A stretch of DNA of 64,000 nt from Vombatus ursinus (Eukaryota; Chordata; Mammalia; Diprotodontia; Vombatidae). A program made the position numbers and the translations under genes. Location of the stretch: positions 1,974,841-2,038,840 of the forward strand of contig NW_020944355.1 of NCBI RefSeq assembly GCF_900497805.2. Reading direction: 5' to 3'. Positions 11,684 through 21,480 of the stretch are shown piece after piece (the stretch's first letter is position 1; each line of letters opens with the position of its first letter). The notes below the pieces were generated by a model, which saw only the letters and a program-made list of their open reading frames with translations, searched no databases and was not told where the DNA came from.

Positions 11684-11825
11684 TGTATTATATAGGTTTT
11701 CATGAAATGGAAATTTATTGTTTTATATTGAATCCTCTCATATTCTGCTGTGTATATGGGAATGTCCTTTTTTTCTTTCTTTCATTTTGTATTTAAGTTT
11801 AAAATGCGTAAAAAATTAAAAAAAG
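11684..11825 (+). mobile_element. 142-bp retro-insertion, source unknown
   Basis: The insert ends in an A-rich tail and is bracketed by a perfect 16-bp direct repeat, aaaaactattaaccag, at 11,668-11,683 and 11,826-11,841. The A-rich start of the duplication fits L1-endonuclease-primed insertion. The body resembles an L1 3' UTR only loosely ('atggaaatttattg', 'atttaagtttaaaatg'), so it may be a 5'-truncated L1 tail or a scrap of another transcript. Confidence 0.65.
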
Positions 11826-12129
11826 AAAAACTATTAACCAGGTCAACTCACATACTACTGGCTACTGCTGTGTTCTGTGTATATACTAGTAGGAAGTTAA
11901 AGAATGTGGCTTCTTTTATTGTTGATCTATTGATGCACTTTGATTTATACACTACAATGATTTCTTGATACTCCCCCTTCCACAACCACCTCTGCATTGA
12001 ATCTTCCCATATAACAAGGAAAAATAGTTCAGACTAATTAGCAAATCAACATTATCTGACAGCATACTCAACCTTCTGCACCTGTGGGCAAGTATGGGCA
12101 AGGGAAGTATGTTTTAGTCTCTGTTACCT

Positions 12130-12335
12130 AGAGCTGACATTGATCATTGCAATTAGAACTTGGCCCCCTTTCTGTTGGCTTTATTTACATTGGCATAGTC
12201 ACTGTACATATTATTTTCTTGGTTCTGCTTGCTTCACTGTGTCTTCCCATTTTTCTGTGAGTCTGTCCATCATAACCTATGGCATAATAATAGTAGGACG
12301 TATTTTCTTCCTAGAGGAGGCACGGCGATGTGTTT
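12130..12335 (-). mobile_element. old L1 3'-region fragment
   Basis: The plus strand gives the complement of the L1 3' region: 'gacattgatcattgcaattagaacttggcccc' (the inverted 'cttggccccaaagaag' block), then 'ttattttcttggttctgcttgcttcactgtgtc', and 'cataataatag'. Compare the same order at 39.8-40.4 kb. Confidence 0.65.
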
Positions 12336-12428
12336 GTTTCTTATCTGATGTCTAGCTGGCCTCAGACCAGAGTCCTGGTAACCAGTTTCAAATACAACAC
12401 CTGACTTTGTGCTTGCTGGACATTATCG

Positions 12429-12690
12429 GACAACTAGGCAGTGCCACAGTAGACAGAGTGCCAGGAATAGAATTTGGAAGACCTGAGTTCAAATCCAGCC
12501 TTAGACACTTATTAGCTGTGTAACCTTAGGTAAGTCAACATCTGTTTGCCTCAGTTTCCTCATCTATAAAGTAGTGATAATAATAGTGCCTACCTGCCAG
12601 CATTGTTGTAAGGGTCAAATGATATAATAATTGTAAAGCTCTTAGCTCAGTACCTTGCCCATAGTAAGCACTATATATATAGTATTCATT
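12429..12690 (+). mobile_element. CORE-SINE (MIR/THER-like 3' module)
   Basis: It has the SINE head 'actaggcagtgccacagtagac', box B 'gagttcaaatccag' and the core 'gcctcagtttcctcatctataaag'. The 3' part differs from Mar1: 'cattgttgtaagggtcaaatgatataat' and 'aaagctcttagctcagtaccttgcccatagtaagcactatat', the L2-derived tail of MIR-like SINEs. Confidence 0.85.
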
Positions 12691-12747
12691 TATATTATAT
12701 TAGACGAAAATTAAATTAAATCATATTTATACATAGTATTAACATAT

Positions 12748-12752
12748 ATATA

Positions 12753-12794
<42 letters not shown>
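12748..12794. repeat. TA/TG compound microsatellite
   Basis: A run of alternating (ta)n, then (tg)n, then (ta)n follows the CORE-SINE. Confidence 0.95.
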
Positions 12795-12796
<2 letters not shown>

Positions 12797-12944
12797 AGCC
12801 ATTATTGTCTCATGTGTCAGTACATCTAGGACATAGGGTTTGATCTAAGTGAAAACTCCCTCCACTGATGCAAATTGCAACCTGCTCATACGTTTGACTC
12901 TTGAGGAAAGTCACCTGAGAGGTTAAATGAATGGCTCTTGATGA

Positions 12945-13030
12945 CAGAAGTAGTAAGAATCAGAGGCATAGTTTGAACCTGGTTCTTCATTCGAAACCCG
13001 GCACTCAATCCACTGTACCACGCTGATGTC
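12945..13030 (-). mobile_element. SINE fragment
   Basis: The inverted box B 'gtttgaacctggttcttc' and inverted head 'ccggcactcaatccactgtaccacgctg' mark the 5' part of a CORE-SINE on the minus strand. Confidence 0.65.
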
Positions 13031-13069
13031 TCAGCTCTTATCTTATTCTAAGATTCTCTGTTATTGTCC

Positions 13070-13690
13070 TCAGTGGTTATAAAAAGAGCGTCAAGTTCAT
13101 GATCGTGACTTCCAAGTGGAAGCCCCGGACCATGCCACATTTTCCTTTTGTGTTTAAAGAGACAGCTGAAAGGATTGGCATTTATCTGTGCTGACGTTCT
13201 TTTAAGATAAATGCTTGTGGGTAGTATGTATGACTCATAAAATCACCTTCCCTAACTGAAGTGGATACAGTTCTAACATACACTGAGAAAGAATTAATGC
13301 ATGACCAGCAATCTCTGCTGCACTGATTGCACAGGCAGCCCACCCTCTGGGAAACAGCCACAGCTAATGTTTGCCAGGCCTTTTGTTATTTCTTACTGGC
13401 AGAGGGTGCCAAGCTAAATGTAAGGATTAGATCATATCAATTTTGACATTCTCACTAAAAATGAGGCCAGAGGTGCAGAAGGAACAGTATAAAGGATGTT
13501 ATCAGAGGGAAGTGTGACCAGAAAAAAGCAGGGCCAGTCATGTGATGAGTGGAGGGGATAGCAGATGGACAACTCCTGGGTGTCTCATGGGTATCCTGAT
13601 GCAACATCAAAATATCGATTCTAGGAGAAGGGCCCTGGGAAATTTAGTGGACCCTCTGTGATGGATTTACAGACAATGCAAAGAAGAGTC
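13070..13690. promoter_or_regulatory. candidate non-coding regulatory block with palindromic GATA-type sites
   Basis: This stretch is free of recognisable repeats. It holds a perfect 10-bp inverted repeat, gcatttatct (13,178-13,187) and agataaatgc (13,205-13,214), separated by 17 bases that include tgacgt, a CRE half-site (13,192-13,197). Each arm contains a GATA-factor core (TTATCT/AGATAA). No coding signal is evident. Regulatory function is inferred only from motif layout and lack of repeats. Confidence 0.25.
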
Positions 13691-13930
13691 GTCCAAGATG
13701 AGAGGGCTTGGCTGGATTATTACTTGCATCTTTGGAGGGGGTATATACAGTGATAAGAACCCAGATCCCACAAGGCATCTAAGTAAGTATACTATTTCCC
13801 TCCATGCAAAAGAGACTCTGTCTCACCTCCTGTTGCTGCACACCAGCCACCATCTGCCTACTCCTCCCCATCAACTTTGCCACATGGGCTTGACTTTTAT
13901 ATATTTCTACCATTTCTTTTGGGTTTTGTG

Positions 13931-13990
13931 GTGTGTGTGTACGTGTGTACACACGTGTGTTTATGCGCATGTGCACACGTGTGTGTGTGC
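13931..13990. repeat. alternating purine-pyrimidine tract (Z-DNA-prone)
   Basis: Nearly 60 bases alternate strictly between purine and pyrimidine with one phase break near 13,961. It mixes gtgtgt, acgtgt, acacacgtgt and atgcgcatgtgcacacgtgtgt, so it is also rich in short palindromes. Confidence 0.8.
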
Positions 13991-14384
13991 CCACTTTAGT
14001 TCACCATGGAATTGTCATCCATCTTCCCCATACCCCAAGACACATGCAAAGACAAAATGAGACTGAAGACTATTTGGAGAAGCTGGCAGTTTCTTTCAAA
14101 CAAGGCCAGTTTTTTTTAGGTATAGTTTTAATCATCAAAAGGTCACCCACTCTGAGAATCTCTTGGTGATTTATCTTAACGTTAATCCAGTGGCAGGATA
14201 CAATAATCTGTCTGTTGCCTGATACATTCATTAATTATTGGTCAGTTAGCTATCTATGAAAGGAACACTAACATTTGCCTTGTCAAGTCCAGAGATGAAT
14301 TTCTGTCCACAGATCAAAAATAGTCTAGTTTTTAGACCAATAAGATTAAAAAATAAGATCACATAAACTCCCCTGGGCCAAGTT

Positions 14385-14700
14385 GGTCAACAAGCATTTA
14401 TTATGTACTTACTATGTGCCAGGCACTATGTGCTAAGCACTGTAGAGACAAAGAAAGGCAAAACCATGCTTCCTGTACTCAAGGAGCTCATGTTCTGATG
14501 AGGGAGACAATACGCGAACCACCATGCACGTGAAGGAGGTAGCGTAAATAATCTCAGAGGGAATTCCTATGTGGGATGGGGTGGGAAGGGAAGAGGGAGG
14601 GGAGGAGATGGGGAGAAGGAAGTCAGGGAAGCAAGCATGCAGTGTGAAAAGAGAGAGCATGCCCAACATGGGGACGCCCAGTGGAAAAGTAGAGGATCCC
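14385..14700 (-). mobile_element. L2-type LINE 3' end
   Basis: The plus strand reads 'aacaagcatttattatgtacttactatgtgccaggcactatgtgctaagcactg', then 'acaaagaaaggcaaaaccatgcttcctgtactcaaggagctcatgttctgatgagggagacaa', the inverted 3' end of the abundant L2 family of this window. The distal part becomes G-rich and diverged. Confidence 0.85.
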
Positions 14701-15230
14701 TGACCATACTTCTCTCTAGTGACTCATAGGGGCTCCTTGGGAAGCATCCGAAAACTTTATTATAGGTGCTTATGTCTGGGGAGACTGCCAGTCACCCCCA
14801 ACAGAAAATGTGTGCCTGGCCAGGGAGAAGGAGAGAGAACACAGTAGATGACCTTGCAGGTGTATTGCCCATCTGAACTGGGGGTGAAGCCCACTTTAGT
14901 TTCATGGCAGCAACAGCAGTATTGACTAGAATTCAGAAAGTGTTAGCTCACAAATGTTGGATTGACCATCTGTCTCCCAGTGACAGTCTGTGCTTAGGAT
15001 CTCAAAGAACTCAAAATTGGAACAAGCCTTCTCTAAAGCTATGCCCCGAGTTGGGCAATTTCACATCAGTCCTGACAAATGCCAGCAGTCCCACTTCTCT
15101 TACTTGGGATGCAGCCTCATACTGTTATTACTTAAGTGATGTGAGATCCTTAAAGCAAAGGTGCATAACCACGTGTGTTTTTAAATCAGTCACTGTTTTA
15201 AGCCTATACCTGCCTTGGCTCCTATGTTTA
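14701..15230. other. unassigned stretch
   Basis: No exon, RNA gene or repeat family was recognised. The 122-codon plus-strand ORF at 14,904-15,272 runs into a microsatellite and encodes a run of Asn, which argues against a real gene. Confidence 0.4.
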
Positions 15231-15255
15231 AATAATAATAATAATAATAATAATG
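15231..15255. repeat. AAT microsatellite
   Basis: Eight consecutive AAT-type triplets. Confidence 0.95.
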
Positions 15256-15546
15256 AGAAAAAAATTGATTAGTTACTTTGTCTAAACTACTTCAATTCTC
15301 CAACCTCACCTGAATTCTCCCCCCCCAAAAAAAATAGGAATTATGTACCACTGTTGATTGACAGATTGAAAAAAAAACCAAAAATCCTTTATGAATTAAT
15401 CCTTGAAAACCCTTAGTACTCATTCAACATCTCTCCCCCAGGAGGCTTTAATTGACAGTGCCAATATCACAATAAAACTCAGAGTGTTGAAAACCTAAGT
15501 CTAAGATAGGGACTCCCTCCACCCACTGCTGGAATGACTATATTTT

Positions 15547-15781
15547 TTGTTTTTTCAGTCATGTCTGGCTCTTTGTGACCTCATTTGGAGTTTCCTGACA
15601 AAGATGCTGAAGTGATTGCCATTTCCTTCTCCAGTTCATTTTACAGATGAGGAAACTGAGGCAAACGGGATTAAGTGACTTGTTGGGTCACACAGCTAGT
15701 AAGTGTCTGAGGCTGGATTTGAACTCAAGTCTTTATGACCCTAGGCCTTGCACTTTATCTACTGTACCACCTAGATGCCCC
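15547..15781 (-). mobile_element. Mar1-type CORE-SINE
   Basis: Inverted landmarks appear in order: the 3' module 'ttcagtcatgtctggctctttgtgacctcatttgg', 'gccatttccttctcca', the core 'cagatgaggaaactgaggcaaa', 'acacagctagtaagtgtctgaggctgg', inverted box B 'atttgaactcaagtc' and the head ending 'gtaccacctagatgcccc'. It is near full length. Confidence 0.9.
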
Positions 15782-16320
15782 ATAATGATTCTGTACTATC
15801 GACCTTATATTCCTCATCCCATAAGAAGTGGCTAATGTTTACTCTACCCAGCCATGTGGAGGAAAGGAGAGTAAATGAAGAAGGAGGCAGGCTGAAAACA
15901 TTCTTCTAGGTGGGAACCTGGCCCTGAATGCAGGGAACCCCCAAGACTACAGTGATTCTTCAGAAACACTCCCTGTGCTTTCTCCACACTTTGAAAGAAG
16001 CAGCAAATATTGATTCTGCCCAGCCATGTGAAGGAAAATAAGAGAATGTAAGGAATCAGATGAATATGGACAACTATGCTAGGTCTGAAGGAAAGGGAAC
16101 TGAAATCCCACTAGGCCTAGTCCTGCCCCCTGGCAGGTAGGATTACAGTGTTTTCCCTTCTATACCATTTTCTTCTATTTCTTCAGTTCCCTCCTCAAAA
16201 GTCTATTTTGTTTCTAACCACTGCCTCCCTTAATCTGTCCTCCCTTTTATCATTCCCTCTTTTCTCCTATCCTCTTCCTCTCCCATTTCCCTATTGGGTA
16301 AGATACATTTCTATGCACAA
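15782..16320. other. unassigned stretch
   Basis: A phrase like 'gcccagccatgtgaaggaaa' occurs twice, near 15,848 and 16,018, suggesting a diverged local duplication. No gene or repeat family was recognised. Confidence 0.35.
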
Positions 16321-16321
16321 C

Positions 16322-16344
16322 TGAGTGTGTTTGTGTATGTGTGT

Positions 16345-16397
<53 letters not shown>
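16322..16397. repeat. TG/TA compound microsatellite
   Basis: (tg)-rich text passes into about 23 TA dinucleotides. Confidence 0.95.
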
Positions 16398-16400
<3 letters not shown>

Positions 16401-17274
16401 TCTTTCCTCTTTGAAATAATTCCAATGAGAGTGAGGTTCAAGTACAAGTATCTCTTAACTAATATTTTAATGTAACATAAAGGAATGCCTGTGAATGATA
16501 GCATCCTGTGGCTGCTCCAGAGAAAATGAAAGAATGAGAAACTATGTAATAGTTCAAGAGAAAAATGAAAGTTGGAAAAGAAGAAATTAGAAATGAACAT
16601 AGTTCAAAAGCTATAGCTCTCGACGCAGACCTCAAAATGTGATTAGCAAAGTTGAACACATTGAATTTATGATGGGCAATTTTTCTAAAGAAATGAAAAA
16701 GTGGTTATTAGATTTGGGACACAAAAATATCAAAGTATAGGAAAATTTGACAGAAGAGAAGCAGAATGAAACAATATTTGAAAAGCACATGAACTCTGTA
16801 CAAGCCTAACCAACTGACCTTAAAGATAAGGATATACAGATTGAAGGATCAGAAGTCTGCAAGGAGAACATGGCAAATCAAAATTCTTGAATACCTCAAT
16901 ACATGAAATAATATAGGAAAAGTGCCCAGAACTTCTGAGTATAAATGACAAAGCATCTGTTGAAAGAATCCACACATCACTATCAGGAAAAAAAAAATAA
17001 ACAACTTTTGCTTGAAACTCAAAAACATGTAATGGTGGAACCCAACAATTTCAATGACAAAAAACAGATTTTGCAAGCAACCAAGAGAAATATATTCAAA
17101 TATAAAGGAAAGAAAATTCACTTTATAAAATATTATCCCTCAGACACAAAATGTCACAGAAAGAAATAGTATATTCTGAAACACAAAGGAGTTAAAAATT
17201 GCAACCCAAAATAATATACCTTGTAAATATGAGACAACAAAAAAAATCAATGAAAAAAATATATAGATGTTTAA

Positions 17275-17565
17275 TCCAGAGAAAGAACTATGGAGTCTGA
17301 ATGCAAATCAAAGCATACTATTTTCACTTTTTTTTGTTTTGGGGTTTTTTTCATAGTTTTTCCCTCTTATTCTATTTCTTCTTTCACAACATAACTAACG
17401 TGGAAATATATTTGACATGATTGCACATGTTTAAACTATATCAGATTTCTTGCCATCTTGGGGAGGGGGACAGAAGGGAGAAAAATTTGGAACTCAAAAT
17501 TTTACAGAAAGTTAATGTTGAAAACTATCTTTACATGTAATTGGAAAAAATAAAATTCTATTTAC
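17275..17565 (+). mobile_element. 5'-truncated L1 tail inserted in the HAL1-like block
   Basis: It starts at 'tccagagaaagaactatggagtctgaatgc' and ends with the L1 3' terminus 'ttacatgtaattggaaaaaataaaatt'. A 21-bp target duplication with one mismatch flanks it (17,254-17,274 and 17,566-17,586), containing atatagatgtttaa in both copies. This proves a separate, later insertion and not part of the surrounding element. Confidence 0.85.
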
Positions 17566-17740
17566 AAAAAACATATAGATGTTTAACAAAAGAAAGACAC
17601 TTGAGGCGTTCCTTTAAAGATGGGATGTGATCATAATGTTCAACTTACAATCACCCCAAATAACAAAACACAAAAAGATAAGTGCAGTAATTAAGAAGAG
17701 AATAAGCAATGAAGTCAAGTATCTTATTTTTAGAGGTTAT

Positions 17741-17999
17741 AATATTTACAGCTAGATGGCACAGTGGATGAAGTACTGGGCCTAGAGTCAGGTAGAACTG
17801 AGTTCAAATATGGCCCCAGGCACTTCCTAGTTGTGTGACCTTAGGCAAGTCACTTCACTGTGTTTGCCTTAGTCTCCTCATCAGTAAATGAGCTGGAGAA
17901 GGAAATGGCAAACCACTCCAGTATCTTTACCAAGAAAACCCCAAATGGGGTCATGGAGAGTTGGACGTGACTAAAACAACTGAACAATGACAACAAAAT
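17741..17999 (+). mobile_element. Mar1-type CORE-SINE
   Basis: The full set of Mar1 landmarks is present: head 'cagctagatggcacagtgg', box B 'gagttcaaatatgg', 'cttagtctcctcatcagtaaatgag', 'aaatggcaaaccactcca', 'gtcatggagagttggacgtgac' and 'actgaacaatgacaac'. Target duplication gaggttat occurs at 17,733-17,740 and 18,000-18,007. Confidence 0.92.
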
Positions 18000-18304
18000 G
18001 AGGTTATTGTCCCCAAAAAAGGGAAAGATAGATTCATTCATGAGGTTAAAAGAAGAACCAAGAATAGCAAGAGATAAAAAAAGACACAAGAGAATAAAGA
18101 TTTAAGTAGATTAAAAAATCTAGAGAAGCTGAACTGAAGCACTGTGGGATAAATTTCCCAGATGAATCAGTGTTCATTATGGGACAGAATTACAGAATGG
18201 GAGGTTCAGAAATGGGGAGATGAGAGGTGGGTAACAGAAGAGAATGGGTAATATAATCCTACCAAATCCTTGAGTAAACAGTAGAGGAATGGGGATTCTC
18301 CCAA

Positions 18305-19120
18305 CCTCTTCAAGGAATCAGTAAGCACCTATGAAATGCTTACTATTTGCTAGACATTGTGCTGAATGCTGGAGCATACAAAGCAAAAGCAAAAATGGTC
18401 CCTGCCCTCAAGAAACTAACATTATATTAGGGGATATATATATATATATATATATATATGAATTAGATCATAGAAGATATATACAAAGTAAATGGAAGGT
18501 AAGCTGAGAGGGCATGACATTAGTAGTTGGGGGAACTTAGAAAAGGCTGTCTGGAGGAGATTGCACATGAACTGAGGCTTGAAAGAAGCAAGAGATTGTA
18601 AGAGTCAGTGGGTGGGAAAGAACATATAAGCTTGGGGAAAGCCAGTACAAAGGCATGGAGATGGGAGAGGGTCATGTACAAGGAACAACAAGTAGGCCAG
18701 TATGACTGGATCATGGTCTTTTGAGGAGTCTAGGATGTAAGGAGATTGGAAAGGTAGCAAAAGACCAGCTTGTGAAGAGCTTTAAATGCCAAGCAAAGAA
18801 CTTGATATTAGATCCTGAAAATAATAGGAAACCACTGGAGTTTGTTGAACAAGGGGTGGGTGTGGGAGGGAGAGTGGCATGGTTATAGACCTGTGCTTTG
18901 GGAAAATCATTTTGGTAGCTCAGTGGCAAAGAGACCAATTAAAAGGCTATTGCAGTACTTCAGGTAAGAGATGATGGGGGGCTGAACTAGGGTGTGTTGG
19001 TTGAGTGAGTGGAGAGAAGGAGATGTCCATGTTAAGATTTGGTGATCAATAAGACATATGGGATGAGAGAGAAAGAAGAATCAAGGATGGCCCCAAGATT
19101 TTACTCTGAGATGACTAGAA
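18305..19120 (-). mobile_element. long L2-type LINE 3' region
   Basis: This is the longest minus-strand copy of the L2 family here. In plus-strand order it has 'gcacctatgaaatgcttactatttgctagacattgtgctgaatgctgg', 'ccctcaagaaactaac', a TA microsatellite at 18,435-18,460, 'ggaggagattgcacatgaactgaggcttgaaag', 'gaagagctttaaatgccaagcaaag', 'ataggaaaccactggagtttgttgaacaagg', 'aaaatcattttggtagctcagtgg' and 'ggctattgcagtacttcaggtaagagatgatg'. These last blocks are the inverted code for the RT C-terminal region. It is diverged and non-functional. Confidence 0.85.
18435..18460. repeat. TA microsatellite within L2
   Basis: About 13 TA dinucleotides interrupt the L2 3' UTR. Confidence 0.95.
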
Positions 19121-20245
19121 GGATGTTGGCCCCATCAAAGTAGGGAAGATAAGAAAAGGGAAAACATTTTAAGGGAAAGATAATAACATGTTGTGGGCAT
19201 GAAACCAAGGGAGAGCAGAATCACAAAAACCAGACAGGAATGTGTACAGGAGGAGAAGGCAAGAGGTCATGCATGCTGCAGCAGAATGGGAAAGACAAAT
19301 GGCAAAGAAAAGGGATTGATTCCAGACAACAAGAGGAAAGAGAGGGTTACGTGGAGGTGAGGGGTGTCTCACTCCCATAAGGAAGTACGTATGTATCTGT
19401 TATGGCAAGTGGGAAATTTGTGATAGGTTTTCTTCATAGGAGAGATTGTGCATTGGGAGACTGCCCTTTCTGAGAGAATATTGTGGCTTTGCAGACAGAA
19501 TATCACCTGAGGATAAGGGATGTATGAGTTCCTAGGGACACCTGGTACCCAGATTGGTGGTTGAAAGAGGAAGGATACCAGTAAGCTAGAGATGTGATGA
19601 TATAACCTGTGGAAAAGAAACTAATGGCAAGATCTGGACTTATGAGTGGGCCCCCTGGTTTGTAACACAGAGTAATTACTATCAGACAATGGTATTTCCA
19701 TCTAATGTTGCTCCTCCTTAAATTCAGATTTCTAAGATCAAAGGACAGCAGGAAAAAATGGAAACAGGAACAAGATCTATAAAGGAAATAACATGAAAAT
19801 TGGTTAGAAGAAGGAACTCGAACCTGATTCTTCAGAAGCCCTAACTCCATGAGGGACATAGAGAGAATCAAGAACAAAGAAGGATGCAGCCTACAAATCG
19901 TAAAATAAAATTCAGAATAGAATGGAAGGGAAGAAAAATAATGAAGAGATAAAGGAAAGAACTTTTTTTAAAAGAAAAGTTAAAGTAAAGAAAAGAAAAG
20001 AAGTTGCTAGGGAGGACAATAGGCAAGATTTATGAACTAACCATTTAATTGCATGCAGAAAGAAAAGAGACAAAAGAGAGGCAGAAAGAGTAACTAAACA
20101 AATAAAATAAAGATCAATTAAAAATTTAAGTAAAATCCAAGAAGTAAGGACAATAGTAATAGGCAAATTGTACAGAGTACTGAGTTAAAGGAGATTTTTA
20201 AAAGATACTAAGAAGATAAAAGGAAGAAAACAAAGGCCTAAAAAT
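19121..20245. other. A-rich stretch, possibly 5' part of the following L1
   Basis: From about 19,900 onward the text is A-rich and purine-biased, as in L1 5' UTR/ORF1, and could be the decayed start of the L1 called from 20,250. I could not align any ORF1 landmark, so it stays unassigned. 19,121-19,700 may include more L2. Confidence 0.35.
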
Positions 20246-21275
20246 CATAACTTTATTTGTAAACAGATGAAACAAGCCAATGAAATGTGAAAGAGTGACA
20301 TAATGGATAAGAAAATAAAACCCTGTAATCTTTTGTTATATACCAAAAAAAAAACACATGTAAATGTAGACACAGAATTAAAGGAGAGCAGAATAAAATT
20401 TGCTCTTTTTCAAGTGAGTCCGAAAAAGGAATTACAATCATGCTTTCAGACAAAGCAAAAATAAAAATCAAGTTGTCTATACGGATAGATTTGGAGTATA
20501 TATCATCCTTACATGAATATAGACACTAAAACAATTTAGCATCTAAATTCATAAAGGAAAAGTTGACGGAATTGAAAAAAGACATAGATAGTAGCACAAT
20601 AATATAGGAGACTTCAATATTTTTCTCTTAGAGCCAGGAAAATAAAACAGAAAGATAGACAAAAGGAACTATATAGATTTGAGCAAACTTGTTGGAAAAT
20701 GTTATTACTGAAAGACTGATTTCATCTTCTTAAATGAGAACATTAAAGAATAGATTTATTTTACTGTTCCACGTGATACTTTTCACATAATAGATAATGT
20801 AGGAGGGACAAGAGATATAACTAAGTATAAAATGCAGAAATATTAAACACATCCTTTACAGACTTTAATGAAATAAAAATAGCAGTTAATACAGAGAGCA
20901 CAAGAGATGCATCCCTAAATGGAAGCAATTATGTCCTAAATAATGAATGTGCTGAAGAACAAATAATAAAACAATAACTACGTGAACAACAATGATGACA
21001 ATAGCATACCAAAATTTCAAGGAGGCAGATAAACCTTCTCAGAGGAAAACTATATCCCTGAGAACATAAATTAGTGAAATAGGAGAAGAGAAGATTAACG
21101 AATTGAACATGCAATTTAAAAAGTAGAAAATAAACCCAAAATAAGCACAAGGTGGGGAGGTAATCTTGAAAATTAAAGAAGAAATATATGTGTTAGAAAA
21201 ACCAAAGGACTTTATAACTGATAAAATTGATAGCATATTCTTCAAAAAGATTAATGAAATCAATATTTTTTAGCA

Positions 21276-21480
21276 AAATCGAGGGTTTTTCATCTTTTTT
21301 TTGTATCATGGACTCCTTTGGTAGTGTGATCATATCTATGGAGCCCTTCTTCAAATAATGTTTTTAAATGCATAGCATAAAATAAAATAAAATACCTAAA
21401 AAATGGACACAGTGAAATCCCAACAAAAAACAAAAACAATTACCAGAACCTATAAAGCATAACAGCAAAAATAAGAATTT
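21276..21480 (+). mobile_element. hAT/Charlie-type fragment inside the L1
   Basis: The words 'gtatcatggactcctttggtagtgtg', 'atggagcccttcttcaaataatgtttttaaatgcatagcataaaataaaat' match a well-known mammalian hAT-Charlie MER element, and L1 text is interrupted at this point and resumes near 21,485. Terminal repeats are eroded, so limits are approximate. A second copy lies at 42,350-42,492. Confidence 0.65.

Larger units (their letters stand above)
16560..18290 (+). mobile_element. old HAL1/L1-like element, interrupted twice
   Basis: Adenine-rich plus-strand text resembles an L1/HAL1 ORF1 region: coiled-coil-like stretches rich in Lys/Glu at 16,560-16,800, then an ORF1-like block at 16,840-17,160 with 'ttgcaagcaaccaagag', the same word found in the better preserved element at 27,190. 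An L1 tail splits it at 17,275-17,565 and a Mar1-type SINE at 17,741-17,999. Text between and after these insertions keeps the same composition. Ends are estimated; there are many stops. Confidence 0.5.

Noticed and set aside
13698-14060. 120-codon plus-strand ORF with Cys/Val/His repeats
   Set aside because: The repeats come from the TG-rich Z-DNA-prone tract.
14904-15272. 122-codon plus-strand ORF ending in poly-Asn
   Set aside because: The end is translated AAT microsatellite; no domain upstream.
16250-16600. 116-codon minus-strand ORF
   Set aside because: Its middle is a Tyr-Ile dipeptide run translated from the TA microsatellite.
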